Made by a program: the position numbers and the translations under genes. A stretch of DNA of 64,000 nucleotides from Neofusicoccum parvum (taxonomy: Eukaryota > Ascomycota > Dothideomycetes > Botryosphaeriales > Botryosphaeriaceae). The stretch is from the NCBI GenBank assembly GCA_020912385.1, contig CP087208.1, positions 496,001-560,000 on the forward strand. The letters run 5' to 3'. Positions 32,204 through 43,226 of the stretch are shown here, in pieces (the stretch's first letter is position 1; each line of letters opens with the position of its first letter). The notes under the pieces were generated by a model. That model searched no databases. It was not told the DNA's origin and saw only the letters and a program-made list of their open reading frames with translations.

Positions 32204-34453
32204 ATGTGCTACCCAAGAAAAGTGAGCTACCTTACAGTGGCATTGGTATGCTCTTCGGGCCATTTCCAGAAGGCTAAACCCGTGTCGCTGGCTGAGATCG
32301 TAACTCTTGTGGACTTCTGGATAGCCGCATGTGGCGTGCTGGATATCGACTTGGATCCGAGGAGGACTGACTGGAGTCCAAATGACAACAACATGCTCCC
32401 GCTCCAGCTACCTCTAAGATGGCGAACCATCCCATCAAATCCTCATACAAACAGAGAATTCTTTGACGCCTTCATCTTACCGAATAACGTGGATGTCATC
32501 ATAGATCTATCACTGGATGAATTCCGCCGGGATCTAGACCAAACCATCATCACGAGTCGCGAACTGCTTGGATTCATTCACGCAAACAAAGCGTCCTATG
32601 GAGAAGTTAGTCTCCGTCCTCGGCCATTAGTGCGGACGCGTCAAGAAGTTCGCTTTGTAGAAGAGTCATTTTCAACAGCGCAAAGCATGGAAACGAAACG
32701 GCGGGACTCGGCATCTGAAGCACCACCAGGACATGAGTTTCATTTGCGGGATGGACCTACCTACCAGATTTTCAACGATAAGCACTGGACGAGCATGAAA
32801 AGTTCGGGTCACATGGTTTCGAACATGTATTCCTCAATCAAATCATCATCCAGTGGGGCCAGTTACATTACCGCATCCTCGAGTAGCAGATACAGCTACA
32901 TGACCGCACCAGAATCTTCAACGTCAAAAATCCACGGAAGACGTCCCGCGGCAACACAAAAGGCTTCCCGTGAATGGCTCAGTAGCCGTCAGTATGCTCC
33001 TGATACATTCATCGGACCTAAGGAACTGGGCCTTTGCAAGGAACTCTGGTCTCTCAGAGCTATATCATCTTGGCTCCAGCGCGTTGCATCGAAGCAAGCG
33101 GAAATTTCTCAATCCCCCCGAGAAATTCTCGTCACCGCATTGGCATACCTCCTCATTTCCAAGGTCCAGATGGAACCCTTCGAGGCCTTGGGAATTGGTA
33201 ACCAACTTGTTACATCTCTTGAAAATTCCACACCACCGGCATTGGCGTGGCGCTCATCCCGCATCTCCTGGAGCCACGATAATGCTTCGGGCGTCCTCCC
33301 CGAATTGACATCGGATGGCTGCTATTCACCTTCTTTGCATAAACCGATTCTCTCCCAGAAATACCAGTTATGCTACGTTCCGTCTTGCAACTTTGTACAA
33401 AAGGTTCATGTCCGTCCTATGTCCGAAGCATGGTTCAAGCTGCTGGAATCTACAAAATTGCTTCCTGATCCTGGCGAGGAACTTGACTGGTCAGGTCGCG
33501 GTCAGCACGCAGAGTTCAGCTGCCTTGCCGAAGTCCCTTTGGAACCCAGACAGAATCTCGGTTTTGGTGCATTTGCTGTGGTGCAGAGTGTCATGTGCAA
33601 ACGGATTAGACTGGCTTGCAAGACAATCAGGTGTAGGACTCGCCTGATGCGTCAATGCGCTATTGAAGAATTCAAACATCTGCAAATCGCTCAACACGCA
33701 CATATTGTAAGAGTGGTCGGTACATATGTGCTTACTACGAAGAGGGATCTCAGCATTTTGATGTATCCGGTCACGGACTATGATCTGGAAACATTCTTGG
33801 AAAACATTCTGGATCGTCCTCTCGGTCTCGGACCTCAACATATGGACCAGGTCGCTTCTCTTTCTTCATTCTTCTCTTGCCTATCATCAACACTGGCTTT
33901 CCTGCAGTCGAAGAAGATAAAGCACATGGATATCAAACCAAAAAACATTCTCGTTCGGGCCATGGGCCGCAGAAAAACCCCACATCTCTATGCATATAAG
34001 GTCTACCTTACAGATTTCGGTATCGCGCGCACATACAGCTCTATTGAAGAATCAGAAACTTGTTCCGTTACCGCTTTCACACGACTCTACGCAGCCCCAG
34101 AGGTCGTGGCCCAGGAAGTGCGGGGATTCAAAGCGGACGTCTTCTCCCTCGGGTGCGTCTTCACAGAGATGCTTGCGGTCCTTCACGAACAAAGCAACAA
34201 GCCACTGGATCTTGCTCAAGGATCTTCCTACCAGGAAAATATTACTACGGTTCAACGTTACCTTATGAAATGTGCCGCGAAGATTCCGCTGAGTTTTTTT
34301 GGGTGTGCAGGGCCCCGGTTCCACATCGCAGCCTCTATGATACAAAAAGACCCAAAAAACCGACCATCAGCATCTGAAGTGTGTAAGATGCTCATGGGCC
34401 CCAGGGTGGCATGCTGTGATGCCGGTCCGGAACCTTTTGAGGCGGCAACATAA
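32204..34453 (+). CDS. Fungal non-RD protein kinase with WSxRGQHAE motif (paralogue of the 8-10 kb kinase)
   Basis: Open frame of 749 aa. The 5' end is uncertain: 32222..32269 looks like an in-frame 48-bp intron (GTGAGC donor, TTTCCAG acceptor), which would remove 16 residues. Residues 1 to about 420 have no recognised domain; a Ser/Tyr-rich stretch (about 205-240) suggests a flexible, phosphorylatable linker. WSGRGQHAE (429-437) precedes a complete kinase domain: LGFGAFAVV glycine loop (452-460), Lys473 (ACKTI), HMDIKPKN (574-581), TDFGIA (DFG 604-606), APE 631-633. HMD in place of HRD makes it a non-RD kinase, so activation-loop control may differ. The C-terminus repeats the CC..PEPFE pattern of the kinase at 8-10 kb. 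The glycine loop here is canonical, unlike its paralogue's. Confidence 0.85.
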   Translation: MCYPRKVSYLTVALVCSSGHFQKAKPVSLAEIVTLVDFWIAACGVLDIDLDPRRTDWSPNDNNMLPLQLPLRWRTIPSNPHTNREFFDAFILPNNVDVIIDLSLDEFRRDLDQTIITSRELLGFIHANKASYGEVSLRPRPLVRTRQEVRFVEESFSTAQSMETKRRDSASEAPPGHEFHLRDGPTYQIFNDKHWTSMKSSGHMVSNMYSSIKSSSSGASYITASSSSRYSYMTAPESSTSKIHGRRPAATQKASREWLSSRQYAPDTFIGPKELGLCKELWSLRAISSWLQRVASKQAEISQSPREILVTALAYLLISKVQMEPFEALGIGNQLVTSLENSTPPALAWRSSRISWSHDNASGVLPELTSDGCYSPSLHKPILSQKYQLCYVPSCNFVQKVHVRPMSEAWFKLLESTKLLPDPGEELDWSGRGQHAEFSCLAEVPLEPRQNLGFGAFAVVQSVMCKRIRLACKTIRCRTRLMRQCAIEEFKHLQIAQHAHIVRVVGTYVLTTKRDLSILMYPVTDYDLETFLENILDRPLGLGPQHMDQVASLSSFFSCLSSTLAFLQSKKIKHMDIKPKNILVRAMGRRKTPHLYAYKVYLTDFGIARTYSSIEESETCSVTAFTRLYAAPEVVAQEVRGFKADVFSLGCVFTEMLAVLHEQSNKPLDLAQGSSYQENITTVQRYLMKCAAKIPLSFFGCAGPRFHIAASMIQKDPKNRPSASEVCKMLMGPRVACCDAGPEPFEAAT

Positions 34454-35148
34454 AACATCGCCCACCCTGCTGACCCCGAACATCCACCGCTCGTAACGAT
34501 GCCGAAGCCTACATTACAGACAATTAGGCAAATAATGAGACGGATCTAGAGCGTGCTGCTAAAATACTGATGGCTCCCGCAATGCGACAGATAAAGCTCC
34601 AAGTGTTTCTTTTGCTATTCTTCCCTCCACGAATAGCGTCAGGGCCTTTTTCTCACAGAGCTGCGTATCGAGATAACGCTTTAGAATTGCAGTACATGCA
34701 ACGCAGTCATTCTGAATCCCTCTTTCTCGATCTACTTTCACAGGTCAGCCGAATGCGTCCATTTTGCCCTGCTTCAGTAGCGTGGGTTGCCACCCTCATC
34801 CTACCGCTTTTCGGCACCGGAACCGTGTACATACATGGGGATGTGAAGCTAGCGTGAAGCCGTAACTACACTGTCGGCGGTGGTCAATTGTGCGAAAACG
34901 ACGTTGGTTTATGATTCGAACGGGATTGGTAAATTTTCCATTGGTTGTGTTCACAATTTGATTGTCCAGCCACGTGGTAGAAGCAGAATCAGCGCCGTAT
35001 TTGTGGGCAAGCCTCTGCACGGAATTTCCTGAGATGACTCCGAAATGCTTTATACAATGTGCCTATAATCCTCATGTACCTATGTATTTATTTACTTATT
35101 TTTTGTTCTGAGGGACCTCCGATATACGTGAAGTCCAACTTCATTGTT
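34454..35148. other. Intergenic, no gene seen
   Basis: Convergent region between the kinase and permease stop codons. It is AT-richer than average with no coding unit. Confidence 0.5.
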
Positions 35149-37323
35149 CTAAACTTCTGTTTTCTCATTAGATGTGATGATAGGCCGGCCCGCTGGATCG
35201 TGTGTAGCATCCCACTGGGCCACCTCAGCGTTGGGAATTTTTCGGAGTCGGTTGCTCTGAGCGCCATCGTCGAAGTGAACAAGCTCCTGTCGCAATTGAT
35301 AGCGCTTCCACCTAGGGAGGAGAGAAGCCCAAAGCCAATAGTAGATCGCGCAAGCGAGAAGACTATACCTATGTCAGTATTTAAGCACTTTTGTATGTAA
35401 ACGGGGGGTTTCTCACATTCCGACACCAGTAACAGCGTATGTGGCATACCAGAAGCTGACATCCCCAGCGTACTGGCCGCCGGCGGGCGGGTACCAAGGC
35501 ATGATGAGGAGGTAGAGCTGAATGAGGATGTTGAAGATGATGACAACATGCCACGCCTTGAATTCGGGCTCTGGAAGGTCGGCCTTGCGTCGGCGCCAGC
35601 GAACGATATAGATACCGACAGCCATGGCCAGGTTGAAGAGGGCATTCGGGAAGATTGCCAGATCATTGACTGTTGAAAGTGAGCAACTTGAAGCTCATCC
35701 GAAGTTGTTTCGTGACGAGAGCTTACCAAAAGTGAAAGCATCTCCAGCAGGAACAGCCAGAATCATGAGCGCGGTCAAGAACCAAATTACAAAATATGGC
35801 CCCAGCGGAGTCCCAAAAGGCTTGGTAGAGACCCAGAATCTAGTCCATGGAAGAACACCTTGTCGTCCACACTCTCGAATTCGTCGAGAAATACCGATGA
35901 TGACAGCAATCATGTTGCCGAAAGAGGCCAATGCGATAAGGAAATTGAGACCACGGACGGCGCCACTGTCACCGAAAACGGCTTTGAAAAACAGACTGGC
36001 AGCAGTAAGACCCGAGTTCTCAAGTTCCTCTTTGGGGACTGTCGGGTATCCATAGTTAGACTGATACTTTTGCCTCTGAGATAATTTCCATCTACTTACC
36101 AGCAGCGAAAAAGGCGACGTTGGCAAACATGTACAGAATGTATACAGTAGTCAGCGCCGCAGTAGCGTAGATCTTGAGGGATCGAACGGGATTCTACCAA
36201 AGCCCAAAGTCAATCTTGCTCTTTTTCACGTGACGCAGGACAGGGCCATACCTTGACTTCGTTAGCAACATTGAAAGCGTTGTTGTAACCACCGTACGAG
36301 AATATAATACGGTAAAGTGCAATAGTCATGCCGTAAGCTGACGCATTCGAGCTGCCAGACCACGCATCTTGGAAATTGGCCTTGGGATCCTCGACTTTGG
36401 TGTGGCCGCCCAACACGACAAAGCCAGTGAGGATGACGAAGAGCAGAGTGCAGATCTTAATAACGCCGACACCGTTGGAGAACCAATAGGCATACTTGGT
36501 GTTGAATACAAGTGCTGTATTATGTCAATATCTGGAAACAACGCAAGAGTTTGGCAGTGGTCTTACTCGAAGTAGCGAGGGTGTAGCACGCCAACGCAGT
36601 GCCTTTGATCTGCCAATTGGTGCCTTCGTGTCCGGATATTGCTATCAGGTAATTCGCCATGACTGTCATACCGCATGAGTTTTCGGCTGTAGAGAATCAG
36701 TTGACATGAACCACTCACCAGTAGCATTGGCACTTCCAAACGAGAGAATAACGCTTTGGACAGCAAAGGTTGTTGGGAAGAGCCACATGGGACGAGGATA
36801 AGCTTGTTCGAGGAAGACGACTTCGGAACCGGATCTACTAGGGAAGTAGGCGGTAAATTCAAGGTAAACAGCTCCAGATGCCAGACACATCTGTGCGGGA
36901 ATTCATTAGTCACTGTTCTGCTTTCGCATCTCTGAATGGGCAGTAGATGACGTACCAAGTAACCGAGTGTCCAGTAGACAAAGCTGACACCAACAGAGCC
37001 TGTCCCAGACAAGATAGAAGATGCTGAGCATGGTCAGCGTAATTCATTGTCTCAGGCGGTGCGCACAACGTACGTGTAGAGTAGATACCCGCCCCAATCA
37101 TCATGGTGATGTTCAGCAAGGTAATCGTGACTGGACCGACCGAGTACCCCAATGGAGATTTGTTCTCGACAGGTGCACCGGATGCATCCTGATAGGTAGG
37201 CGGCGCATCGTTTCCTCCCTTCTCGCCGATATACTGTGTGCTGCCGGCAGAAATCTCCCTCTGACCTTCCACAACCGTGACCTTCTCACCGGCGCGATCA
37301 CCAAACCGTCGCCGCCAGGCCAT
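35149..37323 (-). CDS. Amino-acid permease, high-affinity methionine (MUP1) type
   Basis: Model: complement(35149..35368, 35417..35669, 35727..36038, 36100..36193, 36252..36514, 36567..36662, 36719..36890, 36956..37023, 37074..37323), 575 aa. Nine exons and eight introns of 48-65 bp, all GT..AG with phase preserved. The length is close to yeast Mup1. It is an APC-superfamily transporter: the hydrophilic N-terminus (about 65 residues) precedes TM1 with the substrate-site signature MMIGAGIYSTPSSILSGTGS. Further helices include GAVYLEFTAYFPSRSGSEVV, SFGSANATVMANYLI and the RIIFSYGGYNNAFNVANEVK loop typical of the L-type/MUP1 branch. The C-terminal tail is about 60 residues and charged. Methionine/cysteine-type uptake at the plasma membrane is the family prediction. 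Confidence 0.9.
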
Positions 37324-38308
37324 TTCGACGAGGAACACTAGGACACAATAATGAAAGATTGAGAATGATGTGTTTCCCAGCGAAAAAGATCAACGACGCT
37401 GCCAGGGATGCTACATGCGCTCGAGCAGGAAGCAATACGTTGGTCTCCAAGGACTGAATAAATACATGCCTGGGGTGACGACGCTCTTCGTCTTTCCGTT
37501 GGGTCTGATTGACTTTTCGTTTTCAGGGCGGTTACTTGATCTCGGCATCGGAGGTGCGAATGATACAACCGTTCAGAAGTGGGAGGCTCGGTGGAGGCCG
37601 AACAGGGTGAGGCGATCACAACAGACATTGCCGAAATGGCGAAAACGCCGCAACAAAACGCGACCGCGCACTTATCAAACTCGCACATTTTGTGATGATG
37701 AGCTCACCAGATGATGTTCTTCAAAGTTGCTCGCTGAAGACTTGGAGAGCATTTCCATGATGTGACCACTGTAAGCTCAGGGGCCGTATGACTTGGATGT
37801 ATCGCTTTATTTCCTTCTCGTCTATCATAGCATCACATTCATTACGTACCGCATTCAAATTGTACCGATGCGTTCCATTACGCTGGGAAGAATGCCCGTC
37901 GAATCATCTTGCAAATACGGCCCCACGAGTCGTGCAGCCGGAATACACCTGGCGATCGGTAGAGGTCTTCGGCTTGCGGCATCCATGGAGAGTGAGGCCC
38001 ACCTTGGAGCATTGATCGGGACTGTGATGGAGGTGTCCCGTGTAAATCTTTTCTCGTGGTCGCTACGCTGGGCTCTGCAGATCTGCGGGTGGGATGCATA
38101 ACTGGTGTCTTTCAGTCCCTCTTGATTTTTTATTTCTTTGCTAAAAGAGAAAAAAAAATTGGCTCTTGCAAATTTTGTTAGTGCCTTTAAAAGCTTCAGT
38201 TATATCTGAGTGAAGGACCTAAGTTGCAGAGATTGAAATATGACAGGCATCGTAACCGCGAACCACCGCCACGCTTCCATCCCTTCATCCACATCATCCC
38301 CGCCCCTC
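37324..38308. other. Intergenic, no supported gene
   Basis: Contains the promoter of the permease and the 3' flank of the secreted-protein gene. A minus-strand ATG near 37755 opens a 27-codon frame, but its splice phase does not fit the permease frame. Confidence 0.5.
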
Positions 38309-39021
38309 TCACCAATGCCAATGGTACTCGTCCAAGCCGTCATACTGGAAGTAACCATCACCCTCACCCCGGCAATTATCCTCCCCAACCACGCAGTACA
38401 CCTCAAAAATCCCGGTGCTGCTCGGGGCCCGCATGCTCATCTGCTTGCCCACCGGGTGGCCCCGCGGCATCTCCGGGGTCCCCGGCACCCAGTCCACCAC
38501 CGCGTACTCCTTGTACGGCGTGCGCATCCACGCGCACAGGGCCGCGTCGGCCGGTGCCTCGCAGCGGAACGTCACGTCGACGTCCAGGTTCCTGATCGTG
38601 CCGGGGATGCCCACCCTGCGACACGGTGCATCAGCGCCGGATGAAGAGGTGAGGGGGAGGTCTGGCGCTTTACCACTTCCTAGGCTTTCCGGACGCGTCC
38701 CAGTCTACGTAGACTTCCTGCTTGGCTCCGTTCTGGGCGATGAAGCACCGGTCGGAGCCGTTGCACCAGGACTTTGGGGTGATTTGGACGTGGTAGACGA
38801 GGTTGATGGGACTAACGTCTTCAACAACTCTAATCGTGGTATCTTAGTGTTTTGGTTTCTTTGCCTTGCGTTAGATGCTTGTAAGGGTACACATGTACGT
38901 ACTTTGTCTTGTCGAATGGGCTATCTCGGCGCTGAATGAGGTCGGTGTTGCTGTGCAGCCTATCCACGGCTAGGGCGAAGACACATGATACCCAGAAGAG
39001 TGCAGGGATTAATGGATTCAT
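38309..39021 (-). CDS. Small secreted cysteine-rich protein, unknown function
   Basis: Model: complement(38309..38615, 38674..38829, 38903..39021), 193 aa. Introns of 73 and 58 bp have GTACGT/GATTAG and GTAAAG/GTCGCAG borders in phase. Residues 1 to about 18 (MNPLIPALFWVSCVFALA) are a good signal peptide. The mature part has six cysteines in three close pairs (WCNGSDRC, FRC..ALC, VYC..DNC), which suits three disulfides, and an NGS N-glycosylation sequon. It ends in an aromatic/acidic tail (GYFQYDGLDEYHWHW). No transmembrane segment or GPI signal follows. I know no family for it. Size, secretion and paired cysteines are typical of candidate effectors or apoplastic proteins, but nothing proves that role. 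Confidence 0.75.
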
Positions 39022-39718
39022 TATGATGGCTAAGAGTTGAAATGACGCTGAGCTTGATGGGGGAGAGCTGGGAGATAAAATACTGGAAGAGCAAAAGGAA
39101 GAGTATTATATACAGGAGGGAAGGACTATCTTGTACATCTGGAAGGAGCACCATTAATGTATGCAGTCGAGTATTAAGCGTAACACAGAACGTGTTTGCC
39201 CGGTACGAACCCCACGTTCCCAGCAACATTTCCAATAGACGGACTGACAAATGACACATGTGCTACGTTAGCCAGTCTCTTCGAGTCTCGCAAGCACTCG
39301 GCTTGGTGATACTCGTGACGGTCTCGTTATCACAGCTGCTAACCAAGCCGTCAAAATGTCTCAATAGCAACCTCACTCGTAGCCATCATGCCCCGTCAGC
39401 CCAATCTTAAGATGAGTATGGGGAGACATAATCCCAGGAGCATTTTCAGTGTATTGTCATTCCCGTTCAGGGCGACCTTATCTCTTTTCTCTGTCCTGTG
39501 TCAAAGTACTGCCAGTACCCGCAGAAGGAGAGAAAAGCACTCGCTCCAATTGAGGTTTTCAGTGAGTACAAACTTACTTCATTAACGGCCGTCATCCAAT
39601 CCGTGCATTGAATCAGCAGAAAACCGGCGAGACTACCATTCCGGCAACCAACCACCCCATCAAGCAACATTTCCCCAGCCCCATCTCTCCCCCGGGTTCC
39701 ACAACCACCTCACGCACC
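39022..39718. other. Intergenic, no gene seen
   Basis: 697 bp containing the promoter of the secreted-protein gene and the 3' flank of the flavoenzyme gene; AT-rich near 39050-39130. Confidence 0.5.
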
Positions 39719-41167
39719 TCAAATGTGGCACTTCAAAAACCCCTCAGGAAAGCCCTCCACCTTCGCACTCCACCCCTTCCCACTCGCACAAGACTCGGGA
39801 TCATACCCGGCAGCCGCGAAAATCTTCTGAATCTGCCTCCGCCTAATCCCCATATTCGACCCCTCAAACAACGGCAAGCAAATCGCATCATCCATCATCC
39901 TACCATACGGCTGCTCCGCATCATACGCCGACACGCCCACCGCCTGCATGCCCTCCAGCACGCACTGCACCGCAGCCTCGGACCCATACACCTTCGCGAC
40001 ATACGCCAGCTCGGCCTCGCCCGCGGTGTCGAGGTAGTGGCACGCCTTCCACGTCAGGTACCTCGTGGTCTCCTGGCGGGCCTTCATGCTGACTAGCAGG
40101 TCGGCGACGCTCTGGTGCGCGACGGTCGGCGCCGCGCCGCCGCGCTTGTCCGTCGTGCAGACGGCCAGCGTGCGGTTGAAGCACGACCGCATCAGCCCGG
40201 CCGCGCCGGCGCCCACCAGCGCCGCCGACTCGGTGAAGGCGGCCACGTTGACCAGCGCGCCGCGGCCGGCGTGCGCGAGGATGTTGCGCGCCGGGACGCG
40301 GAAGTCGGTGAAGCGCGTGCGCGGGCCCGAGTGCGCGCGGAAGCCGTGCGTCTCGATGTCGGAGGTGACGGCGAAGGCGCCGTTGCGGTTGGCGGGCGAG
40401 GTGAAGTCGGCGCGGGTGAGGACGACGATGCCGATGGTGGAGAGGGGCGGGCCGGGCGAGGAGGCGTCGCCGAAGCGGCAGACGAGGCAGAGGAGGTCGG
40501 GGCCTTGGAAGTCCCACTGTTGGGGAGGGGGAGTGTTTGTTAGTGTTCGTCGCTGTGTCGGGGAGCAGGTCACTCACGCCGCCGCTGCTGGACGCCCAGA
40601 TCTTGCCGCCGTTGATGACGACCTCGTCGCCCTCGATGCAGGCGAAGGTCTGGATGCCCTTGCCGCCCTCGTTCTGCAGCCAGTTGGCCGACCCGGTCGG
40701 CTCGGAGAAGCCCAGCGCGGCGAGAGGCGTGCCCTCGCGCTTCAGGAACGGCGCCAGGAACTCCTTCTTCTGCGCTTCGGTGCCGCTGCCGGGCCAGCCG
40801 CGTCAGCCACGAGCAGGCAAACAGGCAGCCCGGGTGCCACTTACTACATGAAGATCGGCGCGAGGCCCAGCCCGGTCACCAGCCAGGTGATTGGCAGGCT
40901 GGAGTCGGCCGCGAAGAACTCCTCGCACACGAGCGCCACGTCGATCAGGCTCTGCCGCGTGCCGCCGTGCGCCGCCGGTATCTGCATCGCGATCCACCCG
41001 CCTTCCACCAGCTGCCGGTACGCGTCCTGCGTGGCGAGGAAGCGCTCGTGCTGCGTGGGGAGCTTGAGGTAACGCTCGCGGCAGGGCGCGAGCACCGACG
41101 TGGCGAATTGGCGGGCGGAGGCTTTGAGGGCCTCCTGAGCGGGCGTGAGGGTGAAGTCGATTGGCAT
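39719..41167 (-). CDS. Acyl-CoA dehydrogenase-family flavoenzyme, nitroalkane-oxidase-like
   Basis: Model: complement(39719..40516, 40578..40785, 40845..41167), 442 aa. Introns of 61 and 59 bp keep phase. It is an acyl-CoA dehydrogenase-fold FAD protein: an N-terminal helical domain from MPIDFTLTPAQEALK, a middle beta domain with GFSEPTGSANW and IWASSSGGWD, and a C-terminal helical domain with HQSVADLLVSMKARQETTR and LPLFEGSNMGIRRRQ. Spacing and motifs resemble fungal nitroalkane oxidase more than beta-oxidation enzymes (family recall). In nitroalkane oxidase the catalytic base in this last motif is Asp (Asp402) followed by Arg409; here the position is Glu395, as in true acyl-CoA dehydrogenases, while the Arg cluster (402-404) is kept. 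The substrate is therefore open. No peroxisomal C-terminal SKL is present (ends KCHI). Confidence 0.85.
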
Positions 41168-42655
41168 GGTTGATGGTGGCTGGTTGCGGTGTTAGTGGGG
41201 CCGATACTGTACATGTGGGACGGGCCTACCTTTGAGATATTGATTTCTTCTTTGGAAATCCGGCAGGTCTCAAGAGTTGAAGAGTCAAGCGCTCCAACGA
41301 AACTCCTGAGCTTTTTAAATACCCCGAGACAATTGATGACTCCATTGTCAAGTGAAGCTCCGTGCTATCCTCTGACGGCATAGCCCAATATCACGTCTTC
41401 CACCTTTGCAAGACACCCGCGGAGATGTATTCGCCCGGACCTGCGGACAGGCTGTGATCCACCCCTTTCTCAGCACCATTATGGAGTTCCATGTGTCCGC
41501 TACCCCGCAGTGCTGATAAGCAGCATGCTTTGATGGATGGGTGGATCACCGCAGGTCCCGAAGTTTGATAAGACTCGAGCAGGGCTGAGACCTGATAACG
41601 CCTACGAAGCCGCTGACTTCAGGACATGTAGACGTCAAATATGGGCAAGGCAAGGACCTTGGAATAGAATTAGATGGGCGGTTTACTGTCAGGTGAGCAC
41701 GCTGTTGTTATATTTGTATTCCTTTTCATGGTCGAGGGGACACACAGGCCCCTTTTTGGTGGTGATAGTGCCTTCGGTGGGTGGTGTAGTGCAGTCGAAT
41801 ACTCAAGTGCTAGTCAATTTCAGTCTCACCAACCGGGAAACGACCGACCAGCAAGTCGAAAAAGTTCATGTGCTGTCAAGATAACAGCTGTGCATGCTAG
41901 CCAATCAGATACAGATCAGATGTACCACTCACCATTTGCATAGGGCAGCCGTACCTGCAGAAGACAGACTTTAGAGTTACCCCTTCGACGGCCTCTGGAC
42001 GTGTTTGTTGTAGTGCCCCAAACCTTTGCGGGTGCTGTGGTGTGATTTCCCCCGCACTGCAAAGATATCGGCCGCTGCCCAGGATCCAGGATTGAAAAGC
42101 TACCAATCCAGTTGGAGTTCGGAATCCGGAGCGGAAGTAAGCGAAACGGAAGCTTGGGAAATAAGCGTACTGGAAAACAATATCAATGGTGCGAGTTTGC
42201 GGCTAGTATATTTCCGCTTCGGGAGGGCAGCATGAACGCGTTGCAGATTTGCATTCGTGGACCAACTGCTCCCGATAAGCAGTTTGAGGGTAGGAAGACG
42301 AAAAACATCAAGAAAATCTCTTGCTTACAAAGTTTTGGTGTGGAGGACGGATCTAATCCTTTGGCTCTTTTAGCCATTCGCTTCTCTTCTCTTGCTCCGG
42401 TCGTGATCACTGAAATACGCCAGCACCAAGGCTCATCACCCGAGCCTTTTTGGGCTTTTTGTCTGACCCAAGCTGCAGCAAACGATACCTTTTCGCGGGA
42501 GGACCTCCCATTAAACAATTCAAGTGTCTCTATTAGGCTTTTATCTATACCCATGACCTCGATGCCATTCTTTTTTCCAAGTGTCGTATCTGTACATATA
42601 TTCATAAAAATTCGTAGCGCACTCCGCGCATTTTCCTCCCTCCACAGCCAACCAG
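41168..42655. other. Intergenic, 1.5 kb, no supported gene
   Basis: Upstream of the flavoenzyme and downstream of the small membrane-protein gene. Frames at 41537-42235 are short and lack family features. Confidence 0.5.
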
Positions 42656-43226
42656 TCAACCCCCGACCCGCAAAACCACCTCCTCCACCACGCCCCTCTC
42701 CCTCCACACCCTCTCCACCCGCCCCACCACCACCGCCCTCCCCACCTTCCCCGCAAAGTGCGCCGCGTGCTCGTCCCGCACCAGCCGCCACACCTCGGCG
42801 CACCAGACGGGAAAATAGCTCCAGCTCCACGGGTCGAAGACGTAGTCCAGGATCGGGTCGAGCGTGGTGGTCATGATGGTCGGGATCTCGCGGATGACGA
42901 GCGGCAGCAGCAGGAGCGTGAGCAGGTTCGTGTTGAGCAGGAAGGACGGCCAGGTCCAGGCGGCGCCGCCGAAGGGCTCCGCCGACGAGAGGTTGGCGAG
43001 CTGGTTGAGCGAGATCTGGATGGTTGGTACGGCCGATGAGGCGGCGCCGACGAGGCAGGATGGTGTGGTGGTGCTGGCAGGGTGTTAGGGACGCGTGATT
43101 GGCGGGTTGGGGTTGGGTGGGTTGGGGAGGTGGGCGCGGCTGGGCGGGGCGGGGCGCCTCGGGGGTGCTGGCTGGTTGGCCAAGGGGTGGAGCGGGGGAA
43201 AAGAAAAGTGAAGAAACTTACTTCAT
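42656..43226 (-). CDS. Small single-pass membrane protein, unknown
   Basis: Model: complement(42656..43073, 43222..43226), 140 aa. The coding start is a 5-nt exon (ATGAA) joined over a 148-bp intron with a GTAAGT donor, a CTAAC branch site and a GCCAG acceptor; the joined frame is open to the stop. Residues 1-40 are polar with Ser/Thr and one Cys. About 43-62 (PSFLLNTNLLTLLLLPLVIR) is one strong hydrophobic helix. The rest is mixed and aromatic (DYVFDPWSWSYFPVWC), then basic and Val-rich to the end. I do not recognise a family. A membrane location is the only supported statement. If the mini-exon is wrong, an internal ATG at 42874 would leave 72 residues without the helix. Confidence 0.5.

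Noticed and set aside
34895..34930. TTCGAAC sequence resembling a tRNA B-box
   Set aside because: The flanking bases do not pair into a T-arm, and no A-box or acceptor stem could be placed at the expected distance.
37686..37760. Possible upstream exon of the permease (ATG near 37755, GTGAGC donor)
   Set aside because: The phase does not match any acceptor before the permease frame, and the ATG at 37323 already gives a family-like N-terminus.
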